A stretch of 64,000 bases of DNA from Hymenobacter sp. YC55 (GTDB taxonomy: Bacteria; Bacteroidota; Bacteroidia; Cytophagales; Hymenobacteraceae), in assembly GCF_029433095.1 (NCBI RefSeq), contig NZ_JARNTX010000001.1:1116001-1180000 (forward strand). Reading direction: 5' to 3'. Shown here piece by piece: positions 25,662-35,800 of this stretch. The position numbers and the translations under genes are program-made. Numbering within the stretch: the first letter of the stretch is position 1; each line of letters opens with the position of its first letter. Under the pieces are notes generated by a model, which did not search any database, had not been told where the DNA came from, and saw only the letters and a program-made list of their open reading frames with translations.

Positions 25662-27116
25662 TTAGAAAACTTCAGTGGTGAAAGTGCCCGTCAACTGTTG
25701 GGCGGTGCGGTTTATGATGAATTGCTGGGTAAAGCCCACGGAGTTGAGGAACTGGAAAGAGCGGCTCTGCACCGCGTTGTTGATCAGCCCGTTCACCTTG
25801 AAGCTGCCATTGCCTGCGGTGCCTATCCAGGCCCAACACAGGTACTGGCCACTGGCCTGGAAAGTGCGCGTCTGTTCGCGGCTGCTACTGAACTCGAAGC
25901 CAGCCGCGGCCCGAACCAGGGCGCTGATACCGGCATCAGACAAGCTGAGCGGATCAGTTGCCGAGACAAACCAGAACCGCAGCGGCCGGTACTGTACCGT
26001 TGTAGAAGTTGAGGCCTGGTGATTCTGCGTGTCCCGCACCACCATGGTGAAGGTGGTGTCGGTGTTGGCGGCAGTTGCTGCGGTAACCGCACCGGATGGC
26101 GAAGTCAGCGGCTGCGCCTGGCCGTTCACAGTAATCGAAGTCAGTGGACTATCGCCAGCACTCGCCGTATAGAGCAGATCGACTTGCGTGGGAGAACCGG
26201 GCTGCCGTGGCGTATTGCGCGCCGTCAGCGAAGCACCGGGCTCCCGATAAACTTCCAGTAATCGCTTTAAATGACCCTCGGACGTGCTTGTGAAAGGGCC
26301 AGCCGGGTACCCTCCCAGGTTGATGGAGGAATTGATGGTGAACGGACCACCGTCACCACCCAACCCAGTCCCGCCTCCTGCGACCAAACGAACTCGCACT
26401 GTGTCGCCAGCCACCAGCCCCGCATCCGCCGTGATGAGCAGCCGGGTCTTATCGGCATTGAGGCTGTGGTGCTGATCGGAAATAAAATCAACGTACTCCG
26501 ACAACTCGCCATCCGGGCCAGTGAAAGAAGCTGATACTTTATGCAGGGCCAGGCTATCGTACGAGCCCGCAGGGATAGGAATGCTCTGGGCGCCAGGCGT
26601 AGTGACGGGGAAGGAGAACCGCGTGATCGCAGCCCCACTGCCTTTGGCGCTCAGCACGCCCGTAACAGGATCTATTTCCAGACCTGCCCCAACTCTAACT
26701 ACCCCCAGCTTGGTGGCCGTCGCGATGGTGTTGCTGCCCCCAGCCACCCCCGGCGTGAATACATCAGTGACAAGGTTGTAGCTGCCGGCCGTGACCGTGC
26801 CATCGGGTTCGAGTTGACTGGCATAACCGCTGAGCTGATTGCCCGAAACGGCGTGCATGGCGATCTGGGGCTTGCCCCCCATCCGGCCGTAGATAACATA
26901 CAACCGACCCGGCACGAAGGTCTCTTCCAACCGGAAGGTGAGCATCTGCGCCCGGGTGGCGTTGGCGTACGCGGCGCCACCACTGCCGTTGAGACCAGGT
27001 AGCTGCCCCTGCACAATGCGGTAGTCTGCCCCGTCTACGCTGACCATGTACAGGGTTTGCGCGGGCAGGGGCGTATTAAGCGGCCACGGATCTAATTGGT
27101 CTAAGAACCTGGACAT
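25662..27116 (-). CDS. Tail-tip protein sharing a C-terminal module with its neighbour
   Basis: 484 residues, beta-rich. The C-terminal 105 residues (FWFVSATDPLSLSDAG... QTRTFQASGQYLCWAWIG... GTFTTEVF) are paralogous to the end of the 544-residue protein. A preceding Ig-like stretch (QPGSPTQVDLLYTASAGDSPLTSITVNG) also has a counterpart there. Likely a structural or receptor-binding component of the tail tip. Confidence 0.7.
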   Translation of the reverse strand: MSRFLDQLDPWPLNTPLPAQTLYMVSVDGADYRIVQGQLPGLNGSGGAAYANATRAQMLTFRLEETFVPGRLYVIYGRMGGKPQIAMHAVSGNQLSGYASQLEPDGTVTAGSYNLVTDVFTPGVAGGSNTIATATKLGVVRVGAGLEIDPVTGVLSAKGSGAAITRFSFPVTTPGAQSIPIPAGSYDSLALHKVSASFTGPDGELSEYVDFISDQHHSLNADKTRLLITADAGLVAGDTVRVRLVAGGGTGLGGDGGPFTINSSINLGGYPAGPFTSTSEGHLKRLLEVYREPGASLTARNTPRQPGSPTQVDLLYTASAGDSPLTSITVNGQAQPLTSPSGAVTAATAANTDTTFTMVVRDTQNHQASTSTTVQYRPLRFWFVSATDPLSLSDAGISALVRAAAGFEFSSSREQTRTFQASGQYLCWAWIGTAGNGSFKVNGLINNAVQSRSFQFLNSVGFTQQFIINRTAQQLTGTFTTEVF

Positions 27117-27121
27117 AGTCG

Positions 27122-29425
27122 TTAGTGCAGTTTGAGGAAGCCGCCACGCCGCAGCTGTAAGAGGTTGTCATCACCGAGCGGCAGCCCGCTGTCATCGCTG
27201 TTACCGGTGCCAAAGCCACCGGCTAGCTCCACCGTGATCGAGCCGGCCGAGAGGGGATAGCCTTCAATCCGGTCCCACTTGTAGTCGCCTTCGGCAAGCA
27301 CGGCCCGGCCATTGATGGTGAGCCCATCCACGCGCAGCGCGGCAAACAGCTGTTCGTGCAGCCAATCCGGCAAGGCGCCAGTCCGGAGGATGGTGCGGCG
27401 TTGCACGGTGCTGGCCAGCAGCACGGCCGCGCCGGAACTGCTACGGTGCACAGTGGAGGTGCCGGCTGGGTCGGGCAGAAAGAAGGCGCCGGGAAAGCGC
27501 AGACGGGCGACAATGCCCGTGGTCCAGACCATGCCGTAAGCGTTGTCCTTGTTGCGGTAGTCGACCACGACCGTATTCTCGTGCTTCTCCGCCAGCCAGA
27601 TCGGCTCGGAAGTAGCCACCACGTCGCCCTCGGTGGTATCCGTGCCGCGCACATCCACCTGGTAGTCGCCTTCGTCTAAACCCTCGAAGTCGAGCGCGAT
27701 TTCCCACACGTTGAACTTAACCGTGCTCAGCTGCCACACCGCCTGCACCGCGCCGGAGGGAGCCCCGTCCCAGGTTTTGTTGAGCACGAGTTGCAAGTCG
27801 CCATCGCTGTTGTAGGTGGACTGCTGCACGCGGTAGCTACCCGAAGCGGCCCCGCTGAGCGTGACGCGCGAGGCCCGGCGCAAGGTGAGCGGCATGCTGC
27901 CACTAGCTACCTGTAACGCCGTCAGATCCCCAGCGTAGGCGGTAAGCTGCACGGCGAGTGGGTCGCTGTTGCCGGTGAGCTTTTGCACCATCTCGCCTTC
28001 AATGGTGCGAACCAGTTCCTTGGTGCGGTGGCGACGAATCTCGGCTTTAACACCGGCAAAATCGGTGTGCACCTGCACGGAATGCGCGTCACAATACTGC
28101 ACTTTCTGCCGGTACAAGGGCCGCAGCTGCTGACCGGGCCGGTCCTGCTCGCAGAACAGCACGTTGTCGGGCGATTCAAACCGCGAGCAGTTGTTGGTGA
28201 TTTCCTCCAACACAAATCGCAAACTGTTGAGCAGCGGCACCCGGAAGTTGGGCGTCCGCTGCTGGGGCGTGTACGCGCAGCTGCCATCATCCTCGGTGGC
28301 ATTCGCGTTGTAATTGGTCGCGTTGCGGTCCGTGCAACCGCGCACTACCACGGCGGGTACCACGACCAGGGTGGAGGCAACCTTGGCGGGCGAAGCACTG
28401 TCGGTGACGCGCACCTGGTACGTACCCGGGTCAATATTCTCGAACTCACTGGCCTGGCCATCCGTAGCCAGCACCGTCTGGTTGGTGCCTAGCACGGTGA
28501 GCGTGAGCGGGGCGGTTCCACCGGTCGGTGTGGCCGAAATACTGCCCTTGCCACCGGCTACGGCGGGCGCGGTACCCTTCGCCGTTACCTGCAGCGTTTT
28601 AGGCGGGACGTAGCCGCACTCCAAGCTGTTGGGAGTGGTGGACACTGTGGCAAACGGAGGGCTGAGCGTGGCCAGAAAGCGAACCTGCGTCGTGCCCTCG
28701 CACCGCGTTGCGCTGCCGATCAACTCGCCTTCTGCATACCCCCGCTGTGCTTCGGTAAGCGGGGTTGGAATTGCGTTCGTGTTCGGGCTTTGACTCCACG
28801 TTACTTCGCGCCCGGTGTTACCCGCCGGATTGTAGCGTACCGCAATTTCTTCGCCGGCAACGATAATGGTGTCAATGATTTCCAGCCCACTCCCGCCCGT
28901 AGTTTCGTACGGCTGCACGGTTTGCTGCGCTAAGCACCCATTGGCATCCCGGACGTAAATAATGGTTTCCTTGGTGATGGTGTAGGTAGCCAGCTTTTCC
29001 GAGTACACCACCTTGTCGGTGCTGCTGTACCAGGTTTCGCCCTTGAACTTGGTAACGGCGAGGCTTACCACGTTGCCTGGTTTTACCGTGGCGATAAGTT
29101 CGAGCGTGCAGTCTGAGGGAGCAGGGGCGCACATCGCCGCGTTGGGCTCACCTATCTCGCGGGCATAGGGCGCTTGATCGGATGCCACGACAGTAATACC
29201 CGTGGTAGGGGTCAGCAGGTCGCAATACTGCGCAATGATGACAGCCCCATCAGCCAAGTTATCACCCGGCACAATAGCCGAGGTATCAGTCGGCAATTCG
29301 GGATTAAGCGGCTCCTGCGTATGCGTAATGCGTGGGGTCGTACCCTGCGCTTCCGGATCGTAGGATACCCGAATGTAGAGATTGGCTTCTGCCGCGCTGA
29401 AATTGCGAATGGATTGGATAGCCAT
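27122..29425 (-). CDS. Large tail protein with Ig-like and GCTD-type repeat
   Basis: 767 residues. It begins with several beta domains, including an Ig/SprB-like segment (GKGSISATPTGGTAPLTLTVLG... GTYQVRVTDSASP). Then comes GCTDRNATNYNANATEDDGSCAY, a short Asp/Asn-rich, two-cysteine motif common in secreted proteins of Bacteroidota. The C-terminal half is a distinct beta domain ending in DDNLLQLRRGGFLKLH, an end also found in the 213-residue protein at 38984. Probably a virion tail-tip component. Confidence 0.65.
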   Translation of the reverse strand: MAIQSIRNFSAAEANLYIRVSYDPEAQGTTPRITHTQEPLNPELPTDTSAIVPGDNLADGAVIIAQYCDLLTPTTGITVVASDQAPYAREIGEPNAAMCAPAPSDCTLELIATVKPGNVVSLAVTKFKGETWYSSTDKVVYSEKLATYTITKETIIYVRDANGCLAQQTVQPYETTGGSGLEIIDTIIVAGEEIAVRYNPAGNTGREVTWSQSPNTNAIPTPLTEAQRGYAEGELIGSATRCEGTTQVRFLATLSPPFATVSTTPNSLECGYVPPKTLQVTAKGTAPAVAGGKGSISATPTGGTAPLTLTVLGTNQTVLATDGQASEFENIDPGTYQVRVTDSASPAKVASTLVVVPAVVVRGCTDRNATNYNANATEDDGSCAYTPQQRTPNFRVPLLNSLRFVLEEITNNCSRFESPDNVLFCEQDRPGQQLRPLYRQKVQYCDAHSVQVHTDFAGVKAEIRRHRTKELVRTIEGEMVQKLTGNSDPLAVQLTAYAGDLTALQVASGSMPLTLRRASRVTLSGAASGSYRVQQSTYNSDGDLQLVLNKTWDGAPSGAVQAVWQLSTVKFNVWEIALDFEGLDEGDYQVDVRGTDTTEGDVVATSEPIWLAEKHENTVVVDYRNKDNAYGMVWTTGIVARLRFPGAFFLPDPAGTSTVHRSSSGAAVLLASTVQRRTILRTGALPDWLHEQLFAALRVDGLTINGRAVLAEGDYKWDRIEGYPLSAGSITVELAGGFGTGNSDDSGLPLGDDNLLQLRRGGFLKLH

Positions 29426-29428
29426 GGC

Positions 29429-31672
29429 TTATAGGTCGGTTAAAGCATGGCAGCGCAGCAGCGTGAAATCCGCTAACGAGCGGCTCAGCGTGTGCTTGAA
29501 ATCAAGAATCCAGCCCTCTTGGGTTTGCCCGCGCTGGTCGCGAAAGCGTATGCGGCCGCGCGGTTTGGCCAATACCTTCGCGGCCTGCTCGATGGTGCAG
29601 GGTGCGGTGAAGCTCCAGCCGTGGGGCTGCCAGAGGGGCGTGCCTAACTCTGACACCAGAAAGTCGGCGCCTTCCTCTATGGCTTGCGTTTCCGAGTGGA
29701 GACGGGTGCGTACGGCGTTGTTGCCTTCCCCAAACGAGAAGCGGACTCGGCCCCGCTGCTGGTAGCGTAAGCCCGCGGCAATGGCAGGGCCGTGGCGCCG
29801 CAGCATGCGGGCCGGCGACAAGCGGGCATTGTAGACGGTACTCGGGGAGAAGACGCCGCTGACTTCGGCAAACTCCTGGTTGCGCTCCGTGATGAAGCCG
29901 CCAGATGGGCTGCGCAGCAAGCAAATCAGGAAGTTGTCGTTGTCGGCCCGGTCATCCGTGGTCGAGGTGGCATCGTAGCGCTGGCGCCGCGTACTTTCGA
30001 TGTAGAAGCCGGCCGTGATGTAGTTGCCTACCGCATCGTAGGTGCCTTCAGCCCGGGTCAGGGGCAGGGCCCACTCGCGGCTGGCATTGAATTCGTCCAG
30101 ACCGTTGGTTTCCTGCGTGGACCACTTCTGCCAGCCCGCTTTGGCCGTGATGTAGTAGCGGTCGGCTAGCTCTTTGAGCACGAGGTTGGTGGTGAGCGTA
30201 CCGTCGGCATCGGGCAGCATATCCTGCACGGTTTCTTCCAACTCCAACACTACCTCCGAGCTATAGAAGTAGCTGGCCGGCTCGACTCGTACCACCTCCT
30301 GGCCATCGGGCAAGCGCTCAATACCCACACCAAGCCAATACGCCGCCGCTTCCGCATCAAACAACCCTTTCCAGGTGGCGTACAACGATTTGCGCGGGTC
30401 AGCCTGCCCAGTCGGCACTTCCACTTTATCCGACGGCAAGGGAAAGCCCCGCACCTGAAAACCACCGGTAACCAGTTGCAGGCTACCCGGGCCGTCGACG
30501 GGGTAGGCGGGCACTGTATCGGTGCGGCCAAAGAAGTCGCTGCGAAACGCGGTGGTGGAGTCGGTCGCGGCCTGACACACGCGGTTCATCGCCTCGTAGG
30601 CGAGCAAGCCCGCGGCCTGGGTCGGCGCGGTCTGGGTGTCGGCTTCCATGCGAAAAAACGAGCCCTCGCGCAGCTTCATCGTGATGGTGAACCGGTAAGG
30701 GCCGATGAGCGGACCACTGATGTCGTGCACGTACAGCACGCCGTAGAGGTAGATCCGGTCCTTGATATCAATGAAGCGCGAAATCTTGTGGTAGGCGATC
30801 AGGAAGCGGTTGTAGGTGCCGCCTACGTTGACATCGCGCAAGGTGAAGAGCCGGGTACCGGCCTCGTTGTTGATGCGGAAAAAGATGTCGATATCAACCT
30901 TGTCGAAATCACCCTCGCCATCGCGCCGGGCAATCTGCAAATCGCAGAGGATGTTGAACTCAATCTCGAACTGCCCCCGTTCCTTGGTGGTGTAAAACGC
31001 CACTTCCGGATTGGCAATGTTTTCGGGTACCGTGACCGTACCCGTGTTGGTTTCCTGAATACCAAAGTCGTCCTGCTTGACCCCACCAAAGCCGAAGTAC
31101 ATCGTTTTGGCGCGGCTCTCGCCTTCAATCATGTAGTCGGGCAGGGCGGGCACCTTGTCGGCCGGCGTGATGGCTTCGTAGCGTTTGCGAATCGCCTTGC
31201 TGTGCAGCTCGACAAACGTGGGCTGCAAGGCGGGCAGGGCCATGCCGCCCACCGACTCGGTACCGAGCAGGTTGATCGTGCTGTCTTCGCGGCTAAGGAA
31301 AAGCTGGGTGAAGCCCGTCTTTTCGGCCTGACAGCGGAATTCGGTCGCGGTTTCGCTACGGTTGGTGAAGTCCAACTGCCAGCGATTGTACTCCTGCCAT
31401 ACAAACGCGTTGGGGTCGTACACCTGCACGAGCAACACGACTTCGGCTTCTATACCAGCCGCATCGTAGGCCTGCGAGAGGTAGCTCTTGCCATCCTTGA
31501 TAAAGCCAAGCTCCGCGGTGTACTCGGTGGCAATCCCGTGGTATTTCTTGTCGCGGTGCAGCTCACTGCCTAGGTCCTCCCACCCGATGGGGTCGTAGCG
31601 CAGCACCATCGTCTCTTGAAAGAGCGGGCTGAGCAGCGAAAAGCGCAGGAGAGGCTGGTTTTGGTCGAGCAT
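29429..31672 (-). CDS. Distal tail / tail-associated protein
   Basis: 747 residues from the ATG at 31670-31672 (MLDQNQPLLRFSLLSPLFQE). The frame upstream of this ATG is only the palindrome itself. The protein is beta-rich without obvious repeats; it occupies the place, two genes after the tape measure, where distal tail and tail-tip hub proteins lie in siphoviruses. The start codon lies five bases beyond palindrome C, so the mRNA may be leaderless. The role is inferred from synteny. Confidence 0.65.
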   Translation of the reverse strand: MLDQNQPLLRFSLLSPLFQETMVLRYDPIGWEDLGSELHRDKKYHGIATEYTAELGFIKDGKSYLSQAYDAAGIEAEVVLLVQVYDPNAFVWQEYNRWQLDFTNRSETATEFRCQAEKTGFTQLFLSREDSTINLLGTESVGGMALPALQPTFVELHSKAIRKRYEAITPADKVPALPDYMIEGESRAKTMYFGFGGVKQDDFGIQETNTGTVTVPENIANPEVAFYTTKERGQFEIEFNILCDLQIARRDGEGDFDKVDIDIFFRINNEAGTRLFTLRDVNVGGTYNRFLIAYHKISRFIDIKDRIYLYGVLYVHDISGPLIGPYRFTITMKLREGSFFRMEADTQTAPTQAAGLLAYEAMNRVCQAATDSTTAFRSDFFGRTDTVPAYPVDGPGSLQLVTGGFQVRGFPLPSDKVEVPTGQADPRKSLYATWKGLFDAEAAAYWLGVGIERLPDGQEVVRVEPASYFYSSEVVLELEETVQDMLPDADGTLTTNLVLKELADRYYITAKAGWQKWSTQETNGLDEFNASREWALPLTRAEGTYDAVGNYITAGFYIESTRRQRYDATSTTDDRADNDNFLICLLRSPSGGFITERNQEFAEVSGVFSPSTVYNARLSPARMLRRHGPAIAAGLRYQQRGRVRFSFGEGNNAVRTRLHSETQAIEEGADFLVSELGTPLWQPHGWSFTAPCTIEQAAKVLAKPRGRIRFRDQRGQTQEGWILDFKHTLSRSLADFTLLRCHALTDL

Positions 31673-31674
31673 AG

Positions 31675-31714
31675 AATGTATGTAAAATACATACATTAAT
31701 TTGATGAAAGCAAA
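31675..31714 (-). promoter_or_regulatory. Palindromic late-promoter element, copy C
   Basis: A 23-base dyad at 31675-31697 with core GTATGTAAAATACATAC. TTTG on the minus strand (31711-31714) is exactly 21 bases upstream of TATTTTAC. The start codon of the 747-residue protein begins at 31672, almost touching the dyad. Confidence 0.7.
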
Positions 31715-31741
31715 AGCCCCACCAGCAAGTTGAGGCTTTTG
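31711..31741 (-). terminator. Terminator before palindrome C
   Basis: Stem CAAAAGCC (31711-31718) with GGCTTTTG (31734-31741), extended imperfectly inward. It ends the tape-measure unit a few bases after the 87-residue gene, and its T-run also supplies the -33-like TTTG of copy C. Confidence 0.65.
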
Positions 31742-31747
31742 ATTTTT

Positions 31748-32011
31748 CTATATGTTATAGTAAGTACTAGGTTTAAACGTGTCTAGAGATAGAGGAGGAG
31801 TGGGCTTCACTTCTTTCGGCTTCGCAAAAAGAAATGCTCTCTTAGCAATAAGCTCTGACTTAAATAAAGTTAAGAGCTTCTGCCGTTGCGGTTCCGCCTT
31901 TTCCGGGTCTAAATCGTGTGATGCGAAAAACTCGTCAAGTCGCTTTTTGAGGTCGTTTTCAATCAAATCTTGAAGCTGAACCTGAGTCTGGGGGGAAGTT
32001 GGTTTTTTCAT
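31748..32011 (-). CDS. Small helical hypothetical protein
   Basis: 87 residues from the ATG at 32009-32011 (MKKPTSPQTQVQLQDLIEND). Charged and mostly helical (LKKRLDEFFASHDLDPEKAEPQRQK), no membrane segment. It closes the tape-measure unit and is followed by a terminator. Not recognised; a tail assembly helper is conceivable from its place. Confidence 0.6.
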   Translation of the reverse strand: MKKPTSPQTQVQLQDLIENDLKKRLDEFFASHDLDPEKAEPQRQKLLTLFKSELIAKRAFLFAKPKEVKPTPPLSLDTFKPSTYYNI

Positions 32012-32068
32012 AGTAGCAAGTTCGCAAAACATCGAACTCGAAATAGTTGCACTTCGCTACTATTTTGC

Positions 32069-32332
32069 TCACCTACTTTCGCGCTCCAGCTTTTTTTGCA
32101 GCCAGCTCAGGCGGGCGTGAAACTGAAACAACGGCAGTTCACCCGCATTAGGTGTGCCATTGGTGGCCAGATTGGCACACAGGTTTTCAAAGCTGCGATG
32201 CAGCTGGGTGATGACGTTGTCCGGATCACCATCACTAAACATATCGGGGCGCGACAGCTCCATCATCCACTTATCGACTTCGCGAATAACAGCGAGGTGG
32301 CGGGCGTCTTCGCTGAGCAGGTAGTCGCACAA
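32069..32332 (-). CDS. Downstream (-1) frame of a frameshifted tail gene
   Basis: This 87-codon stretch opens with TTG and has no convincing start of its own. Its frame is open back to an A9 run (T9 on plus, 32426-32434) inside the end of the preceding gene. A -1 shift there joins them into one 255-residue product. The extra 119 residues are helical (ASQQRRRALALCDYLL, FENLCANLATN). This resembles the G/GT tail-assembly chaperone pair of lambda-like phages, though here it lies after the tape measure gene instead of before it. Confidence 0.65.
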   Translation of the reverse strand: MCDYLLSEDARHLAVIREVDKWMMELSRPDMFSDGDPDNVITQLHRSFENLCANLATNGTPNAGELPLFQFHARLSWLQKKLERESR

Positions 32333-32409
32333 GGCCAGGGCGCGTCTGCGCTGCTGGCTGGCCAGGGCGATATCCTCGCCCGCGTTGTTGCGCTCGGGAA
32401 ACAGATTGA

Positions 32410-32835
32410 CTAGCTCAACCGAGAGTTTTTTTTTACGTCTTCGACTTCCGCCGTTACCATGCCCGTCGTCAGGCCCCAGTCGCTGAGTTGATCCAGCAGT
32501 CGTTTTAAGTTTTCCTCGGAAAAATCGGTCAGCGGGACCCCATCCACAGCCGCGATGAGCATCCCGAACGCCATCTGCTCGGGGCTAAACTTCTCGATAG
32601 CCCAGTGCAGTGCGTAGTGTAGATTTTCTAGTTCTACCGCGGCATCCTGCTGCTTGCCCGCGGCTACGAGTTGCCCCAGACGAGACAAGCGGTGATTGAC
32701 ATCGTCGATGGTATTGCCGATGCCAGCTGCCTGCACGAGGTAGCAGTTGTAGTGCAGATGGCGACGAGCGGGTAGCTCGTGCACGGTCTGATAGAGATTG
32801 ATGGTATGCTGGGCGGGTAGAGTGATGAGGCGCAT
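32410..32835 (-). CDS. Putative tail assembly protein, unshifted form
   Basis: 141 residues (MRLITLPAQHTINLYQTVHELP...), mostly helical, ending in VEDVKKNSRLS just after the slippery run. It starts eight bases after the tape measure stop, so it is in the same unit. Without a shift it ends at TAG 32410-32412; with a -1 shift it continues to 32069. No domain recognised; a tail chaperone is inferred from the frameshift layout and its place. Confidence 0.65.
   Translation of the reverse strand: MRLITLPAQHTINLYQTVHELPARRHLHYNCYLVQAAGIGNTIDDVNHRLSRLGQLVAAGKQQDAAVELENLHYALHWAIEKFSPEQMAFGMLIAAVDGVPLTDFSEENLKRLLDQLSDWGLTTGMVTAEVEDVKKNSRLS
32426..32434 (-). promoter_or_regulatory. Probable -1 frameshift site (A9 run)
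   Basis: On the minus strand the frame reads GTA AAA AAA AAC. Slipping one base back lets both tRNA-Lys re-pair perfectly and enters a frame that stays open for 119 more codons. A homopolymer length error in the sequence would give the same picture. Confidence 0.55.
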
Positions 32836-32843
32836 GGGTGGGG

Positions 32844-35800
32844 TTAGCCGTTGCGTTTGTACTTGCGGTTGATGTGCTCCGTGGTATGATTGCCACGACG
32901 GGTGTAAGTCCGAAGCCCGTTCTCGGTGAGACGCTGCTCTGGCTTTTCATAGAGGGCCGTGATAAGCCGGTCGGTGTCGCGTCGGGCCGCTTCGGCTATG
33001 CGAGCGACGGGGTCTACCACTGGCCGGGTGGGCTTTTCAATTGCGACGGTGCGCTGATGCAAATCGTTCTGATAGGAGCGGGTCAGCAACCGGTTCTCGA
33101 CAAAGCGGTTTTCCCGCAGAATCTCATTGGTCTGGGTCGCGGTGTGTACCGTCGCCCCCTGGGGCAGATACGTGATAGTAGGCTGGGAGAAGAGCTGCGC
33201 CTTACCGCTCGTAGTCGAGACCAACTCGGCTCCTCGATCACCTACCATTGCCCATTCGGCCGGACCACCCTCCCGGCCTTTGAAGTACTGCGGGATGGGT
33301 TTGGAAGCGATGGCCACCGCCTGGGCGATACCCTGGGCGATAACCAACGCACTCAGAATGCCCGCTGAAATACCGAAGTCAGCGTAACGGGTACCACCAC
33401 CGGTGCTCAGTACCGAGGTCACGGCCATGGCGGTGTTCAGGGCCACGTTGAAAAGGGCCGCAGCTTTGTCAGCCTTAGCTTGCCGCTGCCGAATCGCGAG
33501 TTCCCGCTTGCGGTAGGTCTCCTCGATCTGGGCTTTTAGCTCCTCGTTTTCGCCAGCAATCTGCAGCTCAGCATCCTTTTTCTGGGTCAGGTCGCTCAGC
33601 TCCTGCTCGCGCCGGTTCGCGCCAATCTGGAAAAACGAGTCCGACAACTGCTGCACATTCTGCAGACCTTCGATGATGAGCTCCCCCCGCAGCTCCTGCA
33701 TGCGGCGCTCCTCGTCGAGTAGCTGCTGGTTTTTGCGCCGGGCAATTTCCAGCTCGAGTTGGGCTGCTTCCCGCTGCTTGCTGCTGTCTTTTTCGAGGTT
33801 GGATAGCTTGAGAGCGAGGTAGTCGTCTTCGAGCTTGCGTAGCTCCTTCTGGTAGGCCCGTTCCGTGACCAGGCCGTCGGCCCGGTTGCGCTCCAACGCC
33901 AGCTGCTGCTGCTCGTAGCCTTTGAGCGCGTCGGTGTTGGCAAAGTCAGAGTTGAACGATTGGGGCTTGGCAAGCGCTTCATTGCGCTTCTGCTCTAGTT
34001 CGGCTTCAATCTTAGCCAGTTCCTCCGCATTACCCTTGGCGGCCCGAACCTTGGCCTGCCCCTCGATCTCGATGATCTCAATCCGACGGGCCGCCGCGGC
34101 AAACGCCGCATCCTGCCGCTCCTGGTAGGATTTGTTCTCATCCGCACTGATGCGCTCCAGGGTGGCGATTTCCTGCTCTAGCTGCAGCTTATCAACCTCA
34201 CCTAACTGATCGAGCAGCGCGTCCCGGATCGCTTTCTCCTCTTTGCTCAGGTCGCGATTAATGGCCAGCAGCTGATCTTTGAACGCTTCCTGCAGGCGAA
34301 TGCGGGTTTTCTCGTAGGCGATCTGGCCCCCAATCTGCCCCTTGTAGGTCTGAGCCGCCTCCCGGATCAGTTCGTCCCGCTCCAGCTTCGCCAGTTCACG
34401 CCGGGTCTGGGCGGCTTTTTGGGTGGCCCTGAGCCGAATTTCTTCGGTGTTGGCCGGATTCTCGGATTGCCGAACAAAGTCATCACGCTTCGCCTCCAAG
34501 CGCTGTTTCTGCAGTTCGTATTCGGCTTTGGCGATGTCGGCAATAGAATCCTTCTTTTTCTTGTCCTTATCAACGCTGTTATCGACGTTGACGGTCTCGT
34601 CCTTGATGACTTCAACGCCGGCTTTGCGCACGCCATTGAGCGCATTCTGGGCGTTGGCCAGGTCTTTTTGCTGCCGCTTCAGCAATTCGCCGTTGGCTTT
34701 GAGCCGGTCCTCGGCATCAATCAAGGCCTGGGCCGCATTCAGTTCTTTCTGCGAAAACGTCTGGGTGGCCTGGGTTTCGGTCGCACCAGCGCCAAACTCT
34801 TCCCGTAACGCGGCGCGATCCCGTACGGCTTGCTCTAACTCCTTACGACGGGCCGCACTGAGTCCGCTTAGGTCCAACTTAGCCTGGGCATCCCCGATAC
34901 TGCTGGTCAGGATGGCTTGCAGCTTCTGGGTGGAGGCCACGGCGTTTTCCGCGTTACGAACATAACGCGTCAGATCCTTCTCATTCTGCACGGCCAAAGC
35001 ACGCCGGGCAAAGATGGCATCTTCCACCGCCCCCGTGTTGAGCTTGTACTTGCCAGTCTCTTTGTCGAGTGAAACCACGCTGACGCCCAGGTTCTTTTGC
35101 AGCTTGAGAGCAATATCAGCTAACTGCTGCTCCTGCGCTGCCGAACGGATTTGAGTGGAGGACAGCTTCTGGTAGGAAGCCAGCAGCTTATCCGCGGCTT
35201 TAGACTGCTCCAGCAAACTTTTGGTGCTGTTGCCCAGGTCACCGAACTGGTTCGGGGGTGGGGGCTTCACCGCCCCGATTTTGCGCCCGATAAACTCAAC
35301 GCCTTCACCCAGTTTGGCCAGGCCGTCGGTGAGCAGCGTGACCCGCTCGCGGGTGCCGTCTAGCAAGATCTTTAAACCGTTGGCAACGGTGCCGTTCGTG
35401 ACAAAATTTATAAAGGCATTCTTAGTCTTCTCAACGCTGCCAGCTAGGTTGTCATTCTTGATGGCGGCTTCCTCGGCTAGCGAGGTACCTAGCTCCAGCT
35501 GGGAGTTGGCCGACTTCTGCCGCTCAGCAAACAAGTCGGTGTTCTTGGCCAGCGTGGTGATGGCTGACTTTGCCTCGCCCGACTGCAGCTTCAAGGTAGC
35601 CAGCAGCTTGTTGAACTCGGTGGTGGTCTTACCTCCGGTGTTCAAGCCTTTCAGGAAGATGTTGATCGCTCCCTGAAAGTCGTTGTTGATCAGGTTTTTA
35701 AAGTCCTTCAGCGTCAGGTTGGAGTCGGCCAACTTGGCGATGGCAAAACTCTCCTGGGTGCGCACGCTGAGCGTATTGAACAAGCGGTTCAGCGCGGTGC

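Noticed and set aside
26890..26905. ACATACAA near 26893 as a further late palindrome
   Set aside because: Only one half-site is present and it lies inside a coding region without a TTG at the set spacing.
30476..31573. 365-codon plus-strand frame opposite the 747-residue tail gene
   Set aside because: It is a GC-rich antisense shadow; the minus-strand frame is longer, lies in a tight operon and has a natural protein composition.
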